DNA of 64,000 nt from Staphylococcus succinus (lineage in GTDB: Bacteria > Bacillota > Bacilli > Staphylococcales > Staphylococcaceae): contig NZ_CP118976.1 in assembly GCF_029024945.1 (NCBI RefSeq), forward strand, positions 186,001-250,000, in the 5' to 3' direction. Of the stretch, positions 45,093 to 54,633 are shown one piece after another. Both the position numbers and the translations under genes were made by a program. Below the pieces are notes generated by a model. The model had not been told where the DNA came from and ran no database searches. It saw nothing but the letters and a program-made list of their open reading frames with translations. Positions within the stretch are counted from its first letter, which is position 1, and the number at the start of each line of letters is the position of its first letter.

Positions 45093-45101
45093 ATGTATTA
45101 C

Positions 45102-45175
45102 TTATACGGACAAAAAATAATTTGTGTTGACATGTACGGACAAATATTCTATGATGTTAATGAAAACGATTACAA
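45102..45175 (+). promoter_or_regulatory. ara operon promoter with two AraR boxes and a cre site
   Basis: TTGACA (45127-45132), 17-bp spacer and TATGAT (45150-45155) form a near-ideal sigma-A promoter. Two similar boxes with the core TACGGACAAA (45105-45114 and 45135-45144) lie 30 bp apart, the second inside the promoter spacer, and resemble the B. subtilis AraR operator. Just downstream ATGAAAACGATTACAA (45160-45175) matches the 16-base CcpA consensus at every position. Repression by AraR and by CcpA can thus both be read from this DNA. Confidence 0.82.
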
Positions 45176-45190
45176 GAGAAGGTGTTAATA

Positions 45191-46789
45191 ATGCAAAGGG
45201 CTACACAATTGAAGGATAGCTCAGGTATTTCAATAGGCATAGAGTTTGGATCCACAAGAATTAAGACGGTTGCGATTGATGAACAATTCAATACTTTAGC
45301 ATCTGGCTATTATGAATGGGAGAATCAATTTACAAACGGTTATTGGACATATTCTGTAAATGATATCTGGATTGGAATACAAAAAAGTTATAAAGATATG
45401 GCAACAACATTCCAAACACAATATGGTTTAACGTTGAAAACGATAAATAGTATTGGCATAAGTGGTATGATGCATGGTTACTTAGCATTTAATGAATATG
45501 AAGACTTATTGGTACCTTTTAGAACATGGAGAAATAGCTATACGACAGAAGCGGCACAGAAACTTCGAGAAGTATTTAAATATAATATACCTGAAAGATG
45601 GAGTGTTGCACACTTATATCAAGCAATATTAAACAAGGAAACACACGTTTCAAGCGTGAATTATATAACTACGCTATCGGGTTATATTCATTGGTATTTA
45701 ACAGGTGAAAAAGTATTAGGTATTGGGGATGCATCGGGGATGTTCCCTGTAGATGTCCAAAACCAAAGTTATAGAAAAGATTTATTAGCCAAAGCTGACC
45801 AGTTATTACAAGCACATGGATTTAATAAATCAATGTGTGACATGTTACCTTCAATTAAATCAGCTGGTGAAGTAGCGGGATATCTTACTAAAGAAGGTGC
45901 ACAACTACTTGATCCAGAGGGCAACTTAGAGCCTGGATGTATTATGTGTCCACCAGAAGGGGATGCAGGCACTGGAATGGTAGCCACGAATGCCATTACG
46001 CCACAATCAGGTAATATATCAGCGGGTACGAGTGCTTTTGCAATGATTGTCCTAGATCATTCACTTCAAAAGGTATACCCAGAAGTTGATATTGTTGCTA
46101 CACCGTCAAGCAGTGAAGTAGCGATGATTCATTCAAATAACTGTACATCAGAAATCAATGCTTGGATGAATTTATTTGAAGAGCTTTTTAAAACAATGGG
46201 CGTGAACTTTTCACAAGATGATTTGTACGGACAAATTTTAAAGGCATCTGAAAAGAGTGATGATGACTTAGGAGGCTTATTATCTTATGGATATGTATCA
46301 GGAGAAAATATTACCAATGTTGAAGTTGGTTACCCATTATTTATAAGAGAACCGAACCATAACTTTACGATAGCAAACTTTATGAAAATGCAATTATTTA
46401 GTGCATTCAGTACGTTGAAAATAGGTATGGATTTATTAAAAAATAATGAAAATATAACAATAAATAAGCTGATTGCACATGGTGGCATTTTTAAAACAGA
46501 AGGTATTGCACAGTCAGTTTTAGCTGCTGCTATGGATGCTCCAATCACAGTGATGAAGCATGCCAGTGAAGGTGGAGCATGGGGGATAAGTGTCTTAGCA
46601 CAGTTCGCTACATTAAAGCACAAGACAACATTAGAAGCATTCTTAAGCGAAAGGGTGTTTGCTACTGCAGATGAGACAACGCTAACACCTCAAAAGAAAG
46701 ATGTGGATAACTTTAATCATTATATTGAAAAGACAATAAAAGCCTTGCCTATAGAACAATCGATGAATAAATATCTAGAGGGTGAATAA
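45191..46789 (+). CDS. araB: Ribulokinase
   Basis: Phosphorylates L-ribulose to L-ribulose 5-phosphate. The 532-residue FGGY kinase starts at ATG 45191 (AGAAGGTG upstream; the earlier in-frame GTG is part of that site). IGIEFGSTRIKTVAID is the phosphate-1 motif; GISGMMHGYLAF, GDAGTGMVATNAIT and SAGTSAFAM complete the sugar-kinase core. It resembles the class of AraB found in Lactobacillales and staphylococci more than E. coli AraB. First gene of araB-araD-araA-transporter. Confidence 0.88.
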   Translation: MQRATQLKDSSGISIGIEFGSTRIKTVAIDEQFNTLASGYYEWENQFTNGYWTYSVNDIWIGIQKSYKDMATTFQTQYGLTLKTINSIGISGMMHGYLAFNEYEDLLVPFRTWRNSYTTEAAQKLREVFKYNIPERWSVAHLYQAILNKETHVSSVNYITTLSGYIHWYLTGEKVLGIGDASGMFPVDVQNQSYRKDLLAKADQLLQAHGFNKSMCDMLPSIKSAGEVAGYLTKEGAQLLDPEGNLEPGCIMCPPEGDAGTGMVATNAITPQSGNISAGTSAFAMIVLDHSLQKVYPEVDIVATPSSSEVAMIHSNNCTSEINAWMNLFEELFKTMGVNFSQDDLYGQILKASEKSDDDLGGLLSYGYVSGENITNVEVGYPLFIREPNHNFTIANFMKMQLFSAFSTLKIGMDLLKNNENITINKLIAHGGIFKTEGIAQSVLAAAMDAPITVMKHASEGGAWGISVLAQFATLKHKTTLEAFLSERVFATADETTLTPQKKDVDNFNHYIEKTIKALPIEQSMNKYLEGE

Positions 46790-46790
46790 A

Positions 46791-47486
46791 ATGCTAGAAA
46801 AATTAAAACAAGAAGTTTATCAAGCAAATTTAGAACTTCCTCAAAGAGGATTAATTAAATATACGTGGGGAAATGTCAGTGGATTTGATGAAGCAACGCA
46901 ACTATTTGTCATCAAACCTAGCGGTGTTGATTACGATGAAATGAGTGCTGACGACATGGTTGTTTGTAATTTGAACTGTGAAGTAGTAGAAGGTAATTTA
47001 AATCCATCGTCGGATATGCCTACACACGCGGTACTTTATAAATCATTTGAGGGCATTGGAAGTGTAGTACATACACATTCTCCTTGGGCGACGGTATGGG
47101 CACAAGCTGGAATGGATGTTCCAGCAATGGGTACAACACATGCAGATACATTTTATGGTGCAGTACCTTGTGCGCGATTTTTAACTGCCGAAGAAGTAAA
47201 TAGTAATTATGAGTATGAAACAGGAAAACTCATAGTTGAAACATTTGAAGATAAGAATATTAAACCAAATGAAGTACCTGCCGTTTTATTACAAGGGCAT
47301 GCACCTTTTGTTTGGGCAAAAGATTGTGCGCACGCTGTGATGAATGCAGTAGTACTTGAAGAAGTATGTAAAATGAATTTATTTTCTAAACAACTTAACC
47401 AAGAAGCTCCAGCATTGCCACAAGAAATATTAGATAAACATTATGAACGTAAACATGGAAAAAACGCATATTATGGACAAAATTAA
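46791..47486 (+). CDS. araD: L-ribulose-5-phosphate 4-epimerase
   Basis: Converts L-ribulose 5-phosphate to D-xylulose 5-phosphate. The 231 residues show the class II aldolase fold: GNVSGFD, KPSGVDYDEM, zinc-binding VVHTHSPWATVWA (two His) and the third His in LLQGHAPFVWA. ATG 46791 lies just after the araB stop, with GAGGG inside the araB end, so translation is coupled. Confidence 0.92.
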   Translation: MLEKLKQEVYQANLELPQRGLIKYTWGNVSGFDEATQLFVIKPSGVDYDEMSADDMVVCNLNCEVVEGNLNPSSDMPTHAVLYKSFEGIGSVVHTHSPWATVWAQAGMDVPAMGTTHADTFYGAVPCARFLTAEEVNSNYEYETGKLIVETFEDKNIKPNEVPAVLLQGHAPFVWAKDCAHAVMNAVVLEEVCKMNLFSKQLNQEAPALPQEILDKHYERKHGKNAYYGQN

Positions 47487-47498
47487 GGAGGAAATTTT

Positions 47499-48920
47499 AT
47501 GACTAACAATAAAAAGTTTTGGTTTGTTATAGGATCACAAGAACTGTATGGGAAAGAAGCTTTAGAACAAGTAAGAGAAGATGCACAAGTAATTGCTGAC
47601 TATTTAAATGAAAATGCCAATTTACCTTTTAAATTAGAATTGCATGAACAATTGGCAACTTCTGCAGATGTAATTACAGACATTATGAAAGAAGTAAATT
47701 ACAGAGAAGAAATAGCAGGTGTAGTGACATGGATGCATACATTTTCTCCAGCCAAAATGTGGATACAAGGAACACAGTTATTACAAAAGCCATTATTACA
47801 CTTAGCGACGCAATTCTACAATGATATTTCCTGGGAAAACATTGATATGGATTATATGAACTTACACCAATCAGCTCATGGTGACAGAGAATATGGTTAT
47901 ATAAACAAACGATTAAATAAAAATAATGAGATTGTATTTGGGCATTGGAAAGATGAAGGTACTCAGATTAAGGTCAGAGAATGGATGCTTATTGCAAATG
48001 CATATAATGAAAGTTTCAACTTAAAAGTAGCAAGATTTGGTGATAATATGCGAAATGTTGCAGTTACAGATGGAGATAAAATAGAAGCCCAAATCAAATT
48101 TGGTTGGACTGTAGACTACTACGGAATTGGAGATTTAGTAGCTTATGTTAACGAGGTTTCAGATAGTGAAATTAATGAACAATTTGAAACGTATCAACAG
48201 CTGTATGATTTTGATTACAGAGATTATTCAGTTGAAAAATTCAATGAATCAGTCATTGAACAAATTAAATATGAAGTTGCGATTAAAAAATTCTTAGATG
48301 ATGGCGCATATACAGCCTTCACTACAAACTTTGAAGACTTACATGGGATGAAGCAATTACCTGGATTAGCGGTACAAAGATTGAATGAACAAGGGTATGG
48401 CTTTGCAGGTGAAGGCGACTGGAAAACGGCAGCGTTAGACAGATTATTGAAAATTGCAACTCAAAATAAATCAACAGGATTTATGGAAGATTACACTTAT
48501 GATCTGAGAAGTAATCAACAACGTATTTTAGGTTCTCACATGTTAGAAGTTGATCCAACGTTAGCAGGAGAAAGACCAAAAATCGTAGTAAATCCATTAG
48601 GTATAGGAGATAAAAATGACCCTGCCCGTCTTGTTTTTGATGGTAAAGCAGGAGATGGCGTAGTAGTTACGATGCTAGATTTGGGGACACACTTTAAATT
48701 TATCGTAAATGAAATCACTGCGGAAACATTAACAGCGCCAGCACCGAACTTGCCAGTTGCGAGAGTATTATGGAAAGTCAAACCATCATTAGAAGAGGGC
48801 GTGAAAAGCTGGATTGAAGAAGGCGGTGGCCACCATACGGTATTATCACTTGAACTCAATACCAATCAATTAGTAACACTTATGAAAATGTTTGATGCAG
48901 AGTATGCATTAATACGATAA
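47499..48920 (+). CDS. araA: L-arabinose isomerase
   Basis: Isomerises L-arabinose to L-ribulose, the first step. 473 residues with FWFVIGSQELYGKEAL at the start, the metal-site Glu in FAGEGDWKTAAL and the His in GSHMLEVDP and EEGGGHHTVL. The strong AAGGAGG is seven bases before ATG. Third gene of the ara operon. Confidence 0.94.
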   Translation: MTNNKKFWFVIGSQELYGKEALEQVREDAQVIADYLNENANLPFKLELHEQLATSADVITDIMKEVNYREEIAGVVTWMHTFSPAKMWIQGTQLLQKPLLHLATQFYNDISWENIDMDYMNLHQSAHGDREYGYINKRLNKNNEIVFGHWKDEGTQIKVREWMLIANAYNESFNLKVARFGDNMRNVAVTDGDKIEAQIKFGWTVDYYGIGDLVAYVNEVSDSEINEQFETYQQLYDFDYRDYSVEKFNESVIEQIKYEVAIKKFLDDGAYTAFTTNFEDLHGMKQLPGLAVQRLNEQGYGFAGEGDWKTAALDRLLKIATQNKSTGFMEDYTYDLRSNQQRILGSHMLEVDPTLAGERPKIVVNPLGIGDKNDPARLVFDGKAGDGVVVTMLDLGTHFKFIVNEITAETLTAPAPNLPVARVLWKVKPSLEEGVKSWIEEGGGHHTVLSLELNTNQLVTLMKMFDAEYALIR

Positions 48921-48962
48921 CAAGCGACTTGTTTTGCGAATTACAAAAAGAGGGTGAATGGG

Positions 48963-50363
48963 ATGAAAACGAATAGTAAGGTGTCCAATAGTTTTATATA
49001 TTTCTTTGGTGCATTTGGGGGTATACTATTTGGTTATGACATTGGTGTGATGACTGGAGCTTTACCATTTTTGAGAGAAGATTGGGGTATAGAAAGTGGA
49101 TTTATTATAGGTTTAATTACTTCTTCTGTAATGTTAGGAGCTATATTTGGGGGAATATTAGCTGGAAGATTATCAGATAGACTCGGACGTCGAAAAATGA
49201 TATTAATCTCTGCATTAATTTTCATCGTAGGGTCTATATTATCTGGTATAGCACCACATGAAGGTAGTTACTTTTTGATTTTCTCAAGAATAATTTTAGG
49301 ATTAGCGGTTGGTGCAGCATCAGCTTTAGTACCTGCATATATGTCTGAAATGGCACCAGCAAAGTATAGAGGGCAACTTTCAGGGTTAAATCAAACTATG
49401 ATTGTTTCTGGAATGCTCTTGTCATATATTGTCGATTATTTATTAAGAGATTTACCTGTAGAATTAGGATGGAGATTAATGCTAGGTGTAGCAGCGGTAC
49501 CAGCATTAATATTATTTTTAGGTGTATTAAGATTACCAGAATCTCCAAGATTTTTAATAAAAAATCAAAAGTTCGAAGAAGCTAAACATGTACTGTTAAA
49601 TTTAAGAAAACAAGGTGATATTAAAAATGAATTGGAAGAAATTCAAACAACCATTCAAAAAGAAAGTAAATTGACGACAAATCATACCTTGAGCACACTG
49701 TTTAATAGTAAATATAAATACTTAGTTGTTGCAGGTTTAGGTGTAGCAGCATTTCAACAATTCCAAGGTGCGAATGCAATTTTTTACTATATACCTTTAA
49801 TTGTTGAACAAGCAACAGGCAGTTCGGCAAGTTCAGCATTGTTATGGCCAATTATTCAAGGTATTATTTTAGTACTTGGATCATTGTTATTTATATGTAT
49901 TGCAGATAAATTCAACAGAAGAACTTTGTTAATATTAGGTGGAACAGTAATGGGATTATCCTTTATATTACCAGTATTTATCAAAATGATTATTCCCAAT
50001 GTAAACCCAATTATTATTGTAGTATTTTTAAGTATCTATGTTGCCTTTTATTCGTTCACTTGGGCACCACTTACTTGGGTAATCGTTGGAGAGATATTCC
50101 CATTAACAATAAGAGGATTTGCGTCTGGTTTCGCTTCTTCGTTAAACTGGATAGGATCATTTATGGTGGGGTTATTGTTCCCAATTATGACAGCTTATTT
50201 TTCTCAAGAAATTGTGTTTGCCATTTTCGGGATAATTTGTATGTTAGGTGTAGTGTTTGTTAAAAAATGTGTTCCAGAATCTAGAGGTAAAACATTAGAA
50301 GAAATTGAAAGCATTGGTGATAATAAACAATGTGACAAAGACAAAGACAAAGTTTTTGTATAA
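48963..50363 (+). CDS. Sugar:proton symporter of the ara operon (AraE-like)
   Basis: A 466-residue major facilitator of the sugar porter family with 12 helices. Signatures: GGILFGYDIGVMTGALP, GRLSDRLGRRKM, PESPRFL, QQFQGANAIFYY and PETKGRT-like PESRGKTLEEIE at the end. ATG 48963 uses GAGGGTGAA; the in-frame GTG at 48954 is in that site. Position in the ara operon marks L-arabinose as substrate, and it may also take up xylose, since the xyl-linked symporter is broken. Confidence 0.85.
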   Translation: MKTNSKVSNSFIYFFGAFGGILFGYDIGVMTGALPFLREDWGIESGFIIGLITSSVMLGAIFGGILAGRLSDRLGRRKMILISALIFIVGSILSGIAPHEGSYFLIFSRIILGLAVGAASALVPAYMSEMAPAKYRGQLSGLNQTMIVSGMLLSYIVDYLLRDLPVELGWRLMLGVAAVPALILFLGVLRLPESPRFLIKNQKFEEAKHVLLNLRKQGDIKNELEEIQTTIQKESKLTTNHTLSTLFNSKYKYLVVAGLGVAAFQQFQGANAIFYYIPLIVEQATGSSASSALLWPIIQGIILVLGSLLFICIADKFNRRTLLILGGTVMGLSFILPVFIKMIIPNVNPIIIVVFLSIYVAFYSFTWAPLTWVIVGEIFPLTIRGFASGFASSLNWIGSFMVGLLFPIMTAYFSQEIVFAIFGIICMLGVVFVKKCVPESRGKTLEEIESIGDNKQCDKDKDKVFV

Positions 50364-50376
50364 TAATATAAAATGA

Positions 50377-50409
50377 GGCTAACTATATAGATGAGTTAGC
50401 CTTTTTTTA
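50377..50409 (+). terminator. ara operon terminator
   Basis: AGGCTAACT and AGTTAGCCT pair around a 9-nt loop, then TTTTTTT. Confidence 0.85.
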
Positions 50410-50493
50410 TTTATCAATCTATTTTACGTTATGCTATAGTTTATAGTAAGTGAAAATGTTGTATTTATTGCTATTTTTGAGAGGTGAAGCAAT

Positions 50494-51642
50494 TTGGATG
50501 AATTAAACGTGCTTAAATTAGATGAAAACCAAAAGCGAGTGATACAGCAAATATTTAAAAATAAATTGATTTCTAGAATTCAAATATCAAAAAACTTGGG
50601 AATTAACAAGGCAACTATTTCTAATATTTTAAATAAATTAAAGGATAAAGGTTTTGTTAATGAAGTCGGACAAGGTAAAAGTACTAAAAGTGGAGGACGT
50701 AAACCAATTCTTTTAGAGATTAACCCTCATTTTGGATATGTCATATCTATGGATATTGCATACCATTCCATTGAATTAATGTATAATTATTTTGATGGAA
50801 AGATATTAAAGCATGAATCGATACCACTAACTAATAATAAAATGAGTAGTATTTTAGAAGTGTTAGCAAACCATATTGATTCAGAAGAGAAATATCAAAC
50901 AAATTATGGCTTATTGGGGATGTCTATTTCTATTCATGGTATCGTAAATGATAACCAAGAGATTACTCATTTACCATTTCACGATATTGAAAATATTTCT
51001 ATAACTGAAAAATTAAAAACAATTGCCGATGTTCCTGTGATTGTTGAAAATGAAGCTAACTTATCAGCTATTTACGAAAGAGATTATGGTAGTCATAAAA
51101 ATATTAATAATTTAATCACATTGAGTATACATAAAGGTATTGGTGCAGGGTTAATTATTGATAAAAAATTGTATAGAGGTACAAATGGTGAAGCTGGAGA
51201 AATAGGTAAAACTTTGGTATCCACTTATGAAAATGGGGAAAAGGTTTATTACAAAATCGAAGATCTATGCTCACAGGAAGCATTGATTCAAACCATCAAT
51301 AGTAGGATGCAAAGCGAAGTATCTATTGATAAGATTAAAGATTTATACTATGACCACAATCCAATCATTACTGAAGAAATTAAACAATTTTCAACTAGAA
51401 TTGCTATCTTAATACATAATCTGAATACACAAATTAGCCCTGAAGCAATATATATTAATTGTCCACTTATTAATGAAATTCCTGAAATATTAGAAGACAT
51501 CAAAAATGAATTTATTATATATACAAGTAAAAAAGTACATATAAAATTAACGTCTAATGTACAATATGCAACATTACTAGGCGCGGCGTTAGCTATAACG
51601 CAAAAATTATTAGATATTGAACATATCAAACTTAATTTTTAA
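50494..51642 (+). CDS. xylR: Xylose operon repressor XylR
   Basis: A 382-residue ROK-family repressor with an N-terminal winged helix (RIQISKNLGINKATISNILNKLK, ~30-52) and a ROK sugar-binding domain (~80-370; LITLSIHKGIGAGLIID, NGEAGEIGKTLV). XylR binds the xyl operator without xylose and leaves it when xylose is present. TTG start with GAGGTG. It is encoded just ahead of xylAB as in other Gram-positive xyl loci. A terminator lies at 51655-51687. Confidence 0.9.
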   Translation: MDELNVLKLDENQKRVIQQIFKNKLISRIQISKNLGINKATISNILNKLKDKGFVNEVGQGKSTKSGGRKPILLEINPHFGYVISMDIAYHSIELMYNYFDGKILKHESIPLTNNKMSSILEVLANHIDSEEKYQTNYGLLGMSISIHGIVNDNQEITHLPFHDIENISITEKLKTIADVPVIVENEANLSAIYERDYGSHKNINNLITLSIHKGIGAGLIIDKKLYRGTNGEAGEIGKTLVSTYENGEKVYYKIEDLCSQEALIQTINSRMQSEVSIDKIKDLYYDHNPIITEEIKQFSTRIAILIHNLNTQISPEAIYINCPLINEIPEILEDIKNEFIIYTSKKVHIKLTSNVQYATLLGAALAITQKLLDIEHIKLNF

Positions 51643-51654
51643 AAAAGCATTAAA

Positions 51655-51687
51655 GTCTTTCAACACTTGTTGAGAGACTTTTTTTAA
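51655..51687 (+). terminator. xylR terminator
   Basis: GTCTTTCAACA and TGTTGAGAGAC pair around CTT with one mismatch, then TTTTTTT. Confidence 0.75.
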
Positions 51688-51696
51688 TTAGAATTA

Positions 51697-51770
51697 ACGA
51701 AAGCGTTTACAAAAAGTGAGGGAGGTGTTATATTAAATAAAAAGTTAGTTAGTTTAATAAACAAACTAAC
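51697..51770 (+). promoter_or_regulatory. xylA promoter, cre and XylR operator
   Basis: ACGAAAGCGTTTACAA (51697-51712) matches 15 of 16 cre positions and overlaps the -35 TTTACA (51706-51711); 17 bp later comes TATATT (51729-51734). Downstream GTTAGTTAGTTT (51744-51755) and AAACAAACTAAC (51759-51770) form an inverted repeat with one mismatch and a 3-bp spacer, the classic XylR operator. XylR thus blocks just after the start and CcpA blocks the -35. Confidence 0.88.
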
Positions 51771-51795
51771 CAAAAATTCTTCAGGAGGAATTCAA

Positions 51796-53118
51796 ATGAC
51801 ATATTTTGATATTGAAAAAGTTAAGTACGAAGGTCCTAAATCGAACAATCCGTTTAGTTTTAAGTATTATAATCCAGAGGAGAAATTTGGAAATAAAACG
51901 ATGTCAGAACATTTAAGATTTAGTGTAGCTTATTGGCACACATTCACAGCTGACTTATCAGATCCTTTTGGAGTGGGAGCAGCAGAACGTGATTGGGATG
52001 AGTTAAATGACATGGATAAAGCAAAAGCAAGGGTAGAAGCTATTTTTGAATTTATGGAAAAAACGGGCATTGAATATTTTTGTTTCCATGACATTGATAT
52101 TGCGCCAGAAGGTGAAAACTTAAAAGAATCTAATGAGAATTTAGATGAAATTGTTTCTTTAATTAAACAAAAAATGGATGAAACAGGTAAAAAGCTGCTT
52201 TGGAATACTACTAATAATTTTACACATCAAAGATTTGTACATGGTGCAGCAACATCTTCTAATGCAGACGTGTTCGCATACGCTGCAGCTAAGGTAAAGA
52301 AATCTCTTGAAATAGCTAAAACTTTAGGTGCAGAGAATTTTGTCTTTTGGGGTGGAAGAGAAGGTTATGAAAGTTTATTAAATACAGACATGAAGTTAGA
52401 ATTAGATAATTTAGCAAAATTCTTTAAATTAGCAATAGCATATGCTAAAGAAATAGGATTTAATGGCCAGTTCTTAATTGAACCTAAACCGAAAGAACCC
52501 ACAACACATCAATATGATACAGATGTTGCAACAGCACATGCATTTCTTCAAAAGTATGGTTTAGACAAAGATTTTAAATTTAATATTGAGGCAAATCATG
52601 CAACACTAGCTGGTCATTCATTCCAACATGAATTGAGATATGCCAGAGATAATCAAATGCTTGGTTCTGTAGATGCTAACCAAGGACATCCACAATTAGG
52701 GTGGGATACAGATGAGTTTCCTACGGATATTTATGATACAACATTAGCCATGTACGAAATATTGAAAAATGGAGGATTGTCATCTGGTGGTCTTAATTTT
52801 GATGCTAAACCAAGACGTACCTCATTTAAACAAGAAGATTTAGTATTGACACATATTGCTGGTATGGATGCTTTTGCGTTAGGTTTAAGAATTGCTTATA
52901 AAATGATAGACGATCAATTCTTTGAAAATATTGTTAAAGATAAATATCAATCATATACGACAGGTATCGGTCAGAAAATTGTAGATGACCAAACTTCATT
53001 TGCCGAATTAGAAAAATATGCTTTGAATTTGTCTGAAATCACCAATGAATCAGACCATTTAGAAGTTATTAAGGCACAAATAAATCAATATATTTTAAAT
53101 ATAAATAATGGGGATTAA
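51796..53118 (+). CDS. xylA: Xylose isomerase
   Basis: Converts D-xylose to D-xylulose. The 440 residues show the family barrel: FCFHDIDIAPEG (catalytic His/Asp), WGGREGYESLLNTD, FLIEPKPKEPTTHQYD (metal Glu and Lys), EANHATLAGHSFQHE (metal ligands) and GSVDANQGHPQLGWDTDEF. TCAGGAGG precedes the ATG, after the XylR operator. Nearest family is the class II Gram-positive XylA, consistent with S. xylosus-type loci. Confidence 0.94.
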   Translation: MTYFDIEKVKYEGPKSNNPFSFKYYNPEEKFGNKTMSEHLRFSVAYWHTFTADLSDPFGVGAAERDWDELNDMDKAKARVEAIFEFMEKTGIEYFCFHDIDIAPEGENLKESNENLDEIVSLIKQKMDETGKKLLWNTTNNFTHQRFVHGAATSSNADVFAYAAAKVKKSLEIAKTLGAENFVFWGGREGYESLLNTDMKLELDNLAKFFKLAIAYAKEIGFNGQFLIEPKPKEPTTHQYDTDVATAHAFLQKYGLDKDFKFNIEANHATLAGHSFQHELRYARDNQMLGSVDANQGHPQLGWDTDEFPTDIYDTTLAMYEILKNGGLSSGGLNFDAKPRRTSFKQEDLVLTHIAGMDAFALGLRIAYKMIDDQFFENIVKDKYQSYTTGIGQKIVDDQTSFAELEKYALNLSEITNESDHLEVIKAQINQYILNINNGD

Positions 53119-53120
53119 AT

Positions 53121-54614
53121 ATGGAAAAATATGTGATTGGAATGGATATTGGGACGAGTGGACTCAAGAGTATCGTTGTTAATCAAACAGGTCAGGTAGT
53201 AGATAGTTACAGCATCTCTTATCAAACACAACATCCTCATACAGGATATAGCGAAATAGATCCTAATATTTGGTACGAAGCGACGTTAGATAGTTTGAAA
53301 CATTTAATGGCTAAATACGATTCAAATTTGATATCCGGTATAAGTTTTTCTGGTCAAATGCATGGTCTAGTTGTAGTGAACCGTAAAGGTGACGTGATTA
53401 GACCAGCTATATTATGGAATGACACGCGCACGTCTGATGAAGTAGAAAATATTAAAACACAACTCGGTTTAGAATTTTTATTAGAACACACGCAAAATAC
53501 TGTGTTAGAAGGTTTTACATTACCGAAACTTATATGGTTGAAAAATCATGAGCCAAGCCACTTTGAAAATATATATAAATTTATGCTGCCTAAAGATTAC
53601 GTTATATATAAATTGACCGGGCATATATCTACTGATCCATCTGATGCAGCTGGTACGATTATGTTTAATGTGAAAGAAGAAAGCTGGTCTAACGCTATTC
53701 TAGAAAAATTAGATATTGAGCCATCTATTTGCCCTGAAGTAATAGCATCACATGGGAAAAGTGGAGAATTAACAAAAGAAATTATGGAAAGTATTGGTAT
53801 TGAAAATTCTATTCATGTTTATCAAGGTGGCGCTGATAATGCTTGTGGTGCATTAGGTGCAGGTATCACTGATGATAGTATGCAGCTAGTAAGTATTGGT
53901 ACATCTGGTGTGACGTTATCTATACAAAATGATAAAGAATATAAAAATGATGGGAAAGTACATTATTTTAATCACTGTGTACCTAATCAAAAATATATTA
54001 TGGGCGTGACACTATCGGCAGGATATAGTTTAGAATGGTTAAAACAATTAATGGCAGCTGAAGAAAGTTTCGATGAATTCTTAAAAGATATTAATCAAAC
54101 GAAAATTGGCGCGTGCGGATTAATCTATACACCCTATTTATTAGGGGAACGTACGCCACATAATGATGCTGATATTAGAGGAAGTATAGTAGGATTAGAT
54201 GCCAAAACGAATTTAACTGATATCAAACGCGCTGTATTAGAAGGTATAACATTTTCACTTAAAGATAGTATAGAAATTATAAAAAAAGAAGGTAAATGTA
54301 TCTCTGAAATTGTTTCTATCGGCGGAGGTGCTAAAAATAAAAACTGGTTGCAAATGCAATCTGATATATTTGAAGCACAAGTCACTACGAGAACAGAGGA
54401 ACAAGGTCCTGCCTATGGTGCTGCGATGTTAGCTGCAATGGGAGCACAATGGTTTAAAGATTTTGATGAGATTAGCCGAGCGTGGATAAAATATAATGAC
54501 TTTGTTTCATATCATAACGACGACGTTAATCTATATAAAGATTTATATAAAATTTATAAGACTGTGTACTTTAATACTAAGCAAATATCGAAGGAATTAG
54601 TTCAATTTAAGTAG
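53121..54614 (+). CDS. xylB: Xylulokinase
   Basis: Phosphorylates D-xylulose to D-xylulose 5-phosphate. 497 residues with YVIGMDIGTSGLKSIVV, SFSGQMHGLVVV, LWNDTRT, GGADNACGALGAGI and a C-terminal GGGAKNKNWLQMQSDI. The ATG follows the xylA stop by 2 bp, so the two are coupled. The next gene is a damaged sugar symporter. Confidence 0.93.
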   Translation: MEKYVIGMDIGTSGLKSIVVNQTGQVVDSYSISYQTQHPHTGYSEIDPNIWYEATLDSLKHLMAKYDSNLISGISFSGQMHGLVVVNRKGDVIRPAILWNDTRTSDEVENIKTQLGLEFLLEHTQNTVLEGFTLPKLIWLKNHEPSHFENIYKFMLPKDYVIYKLTGHISTDPSDAAGTIMFNVKEESWSNAILEKLDIEPSICPEVIASHGKSGELTKEIMESIGIENSIHVYQGGADNACGALGAGITDDSMQLVSIGTSGVTLSIQNDKEYKNDGKVHYFNHCVPNQKYIMGVTLSAGYSLEWLKQLMAAEESFDEFLKDINQTKIGACGLIYTPYLLGERTPHNDADIRGSIVGLDAKTNLTDIKRAVLEGITFSLKDSIEIIKKEGKCISEIVSIGGGAKNKNWLQMQSDIFEAQVTTRTEEQGPAYGAAMLAAMGAQWFKDFDEISRAWIKYNDFVSYHNDDVNLYKDLYKIYKTVYFNTKQISKELVQFK

Positions 54615-54633
54615 TGACTAAGGGGATGGGAAC

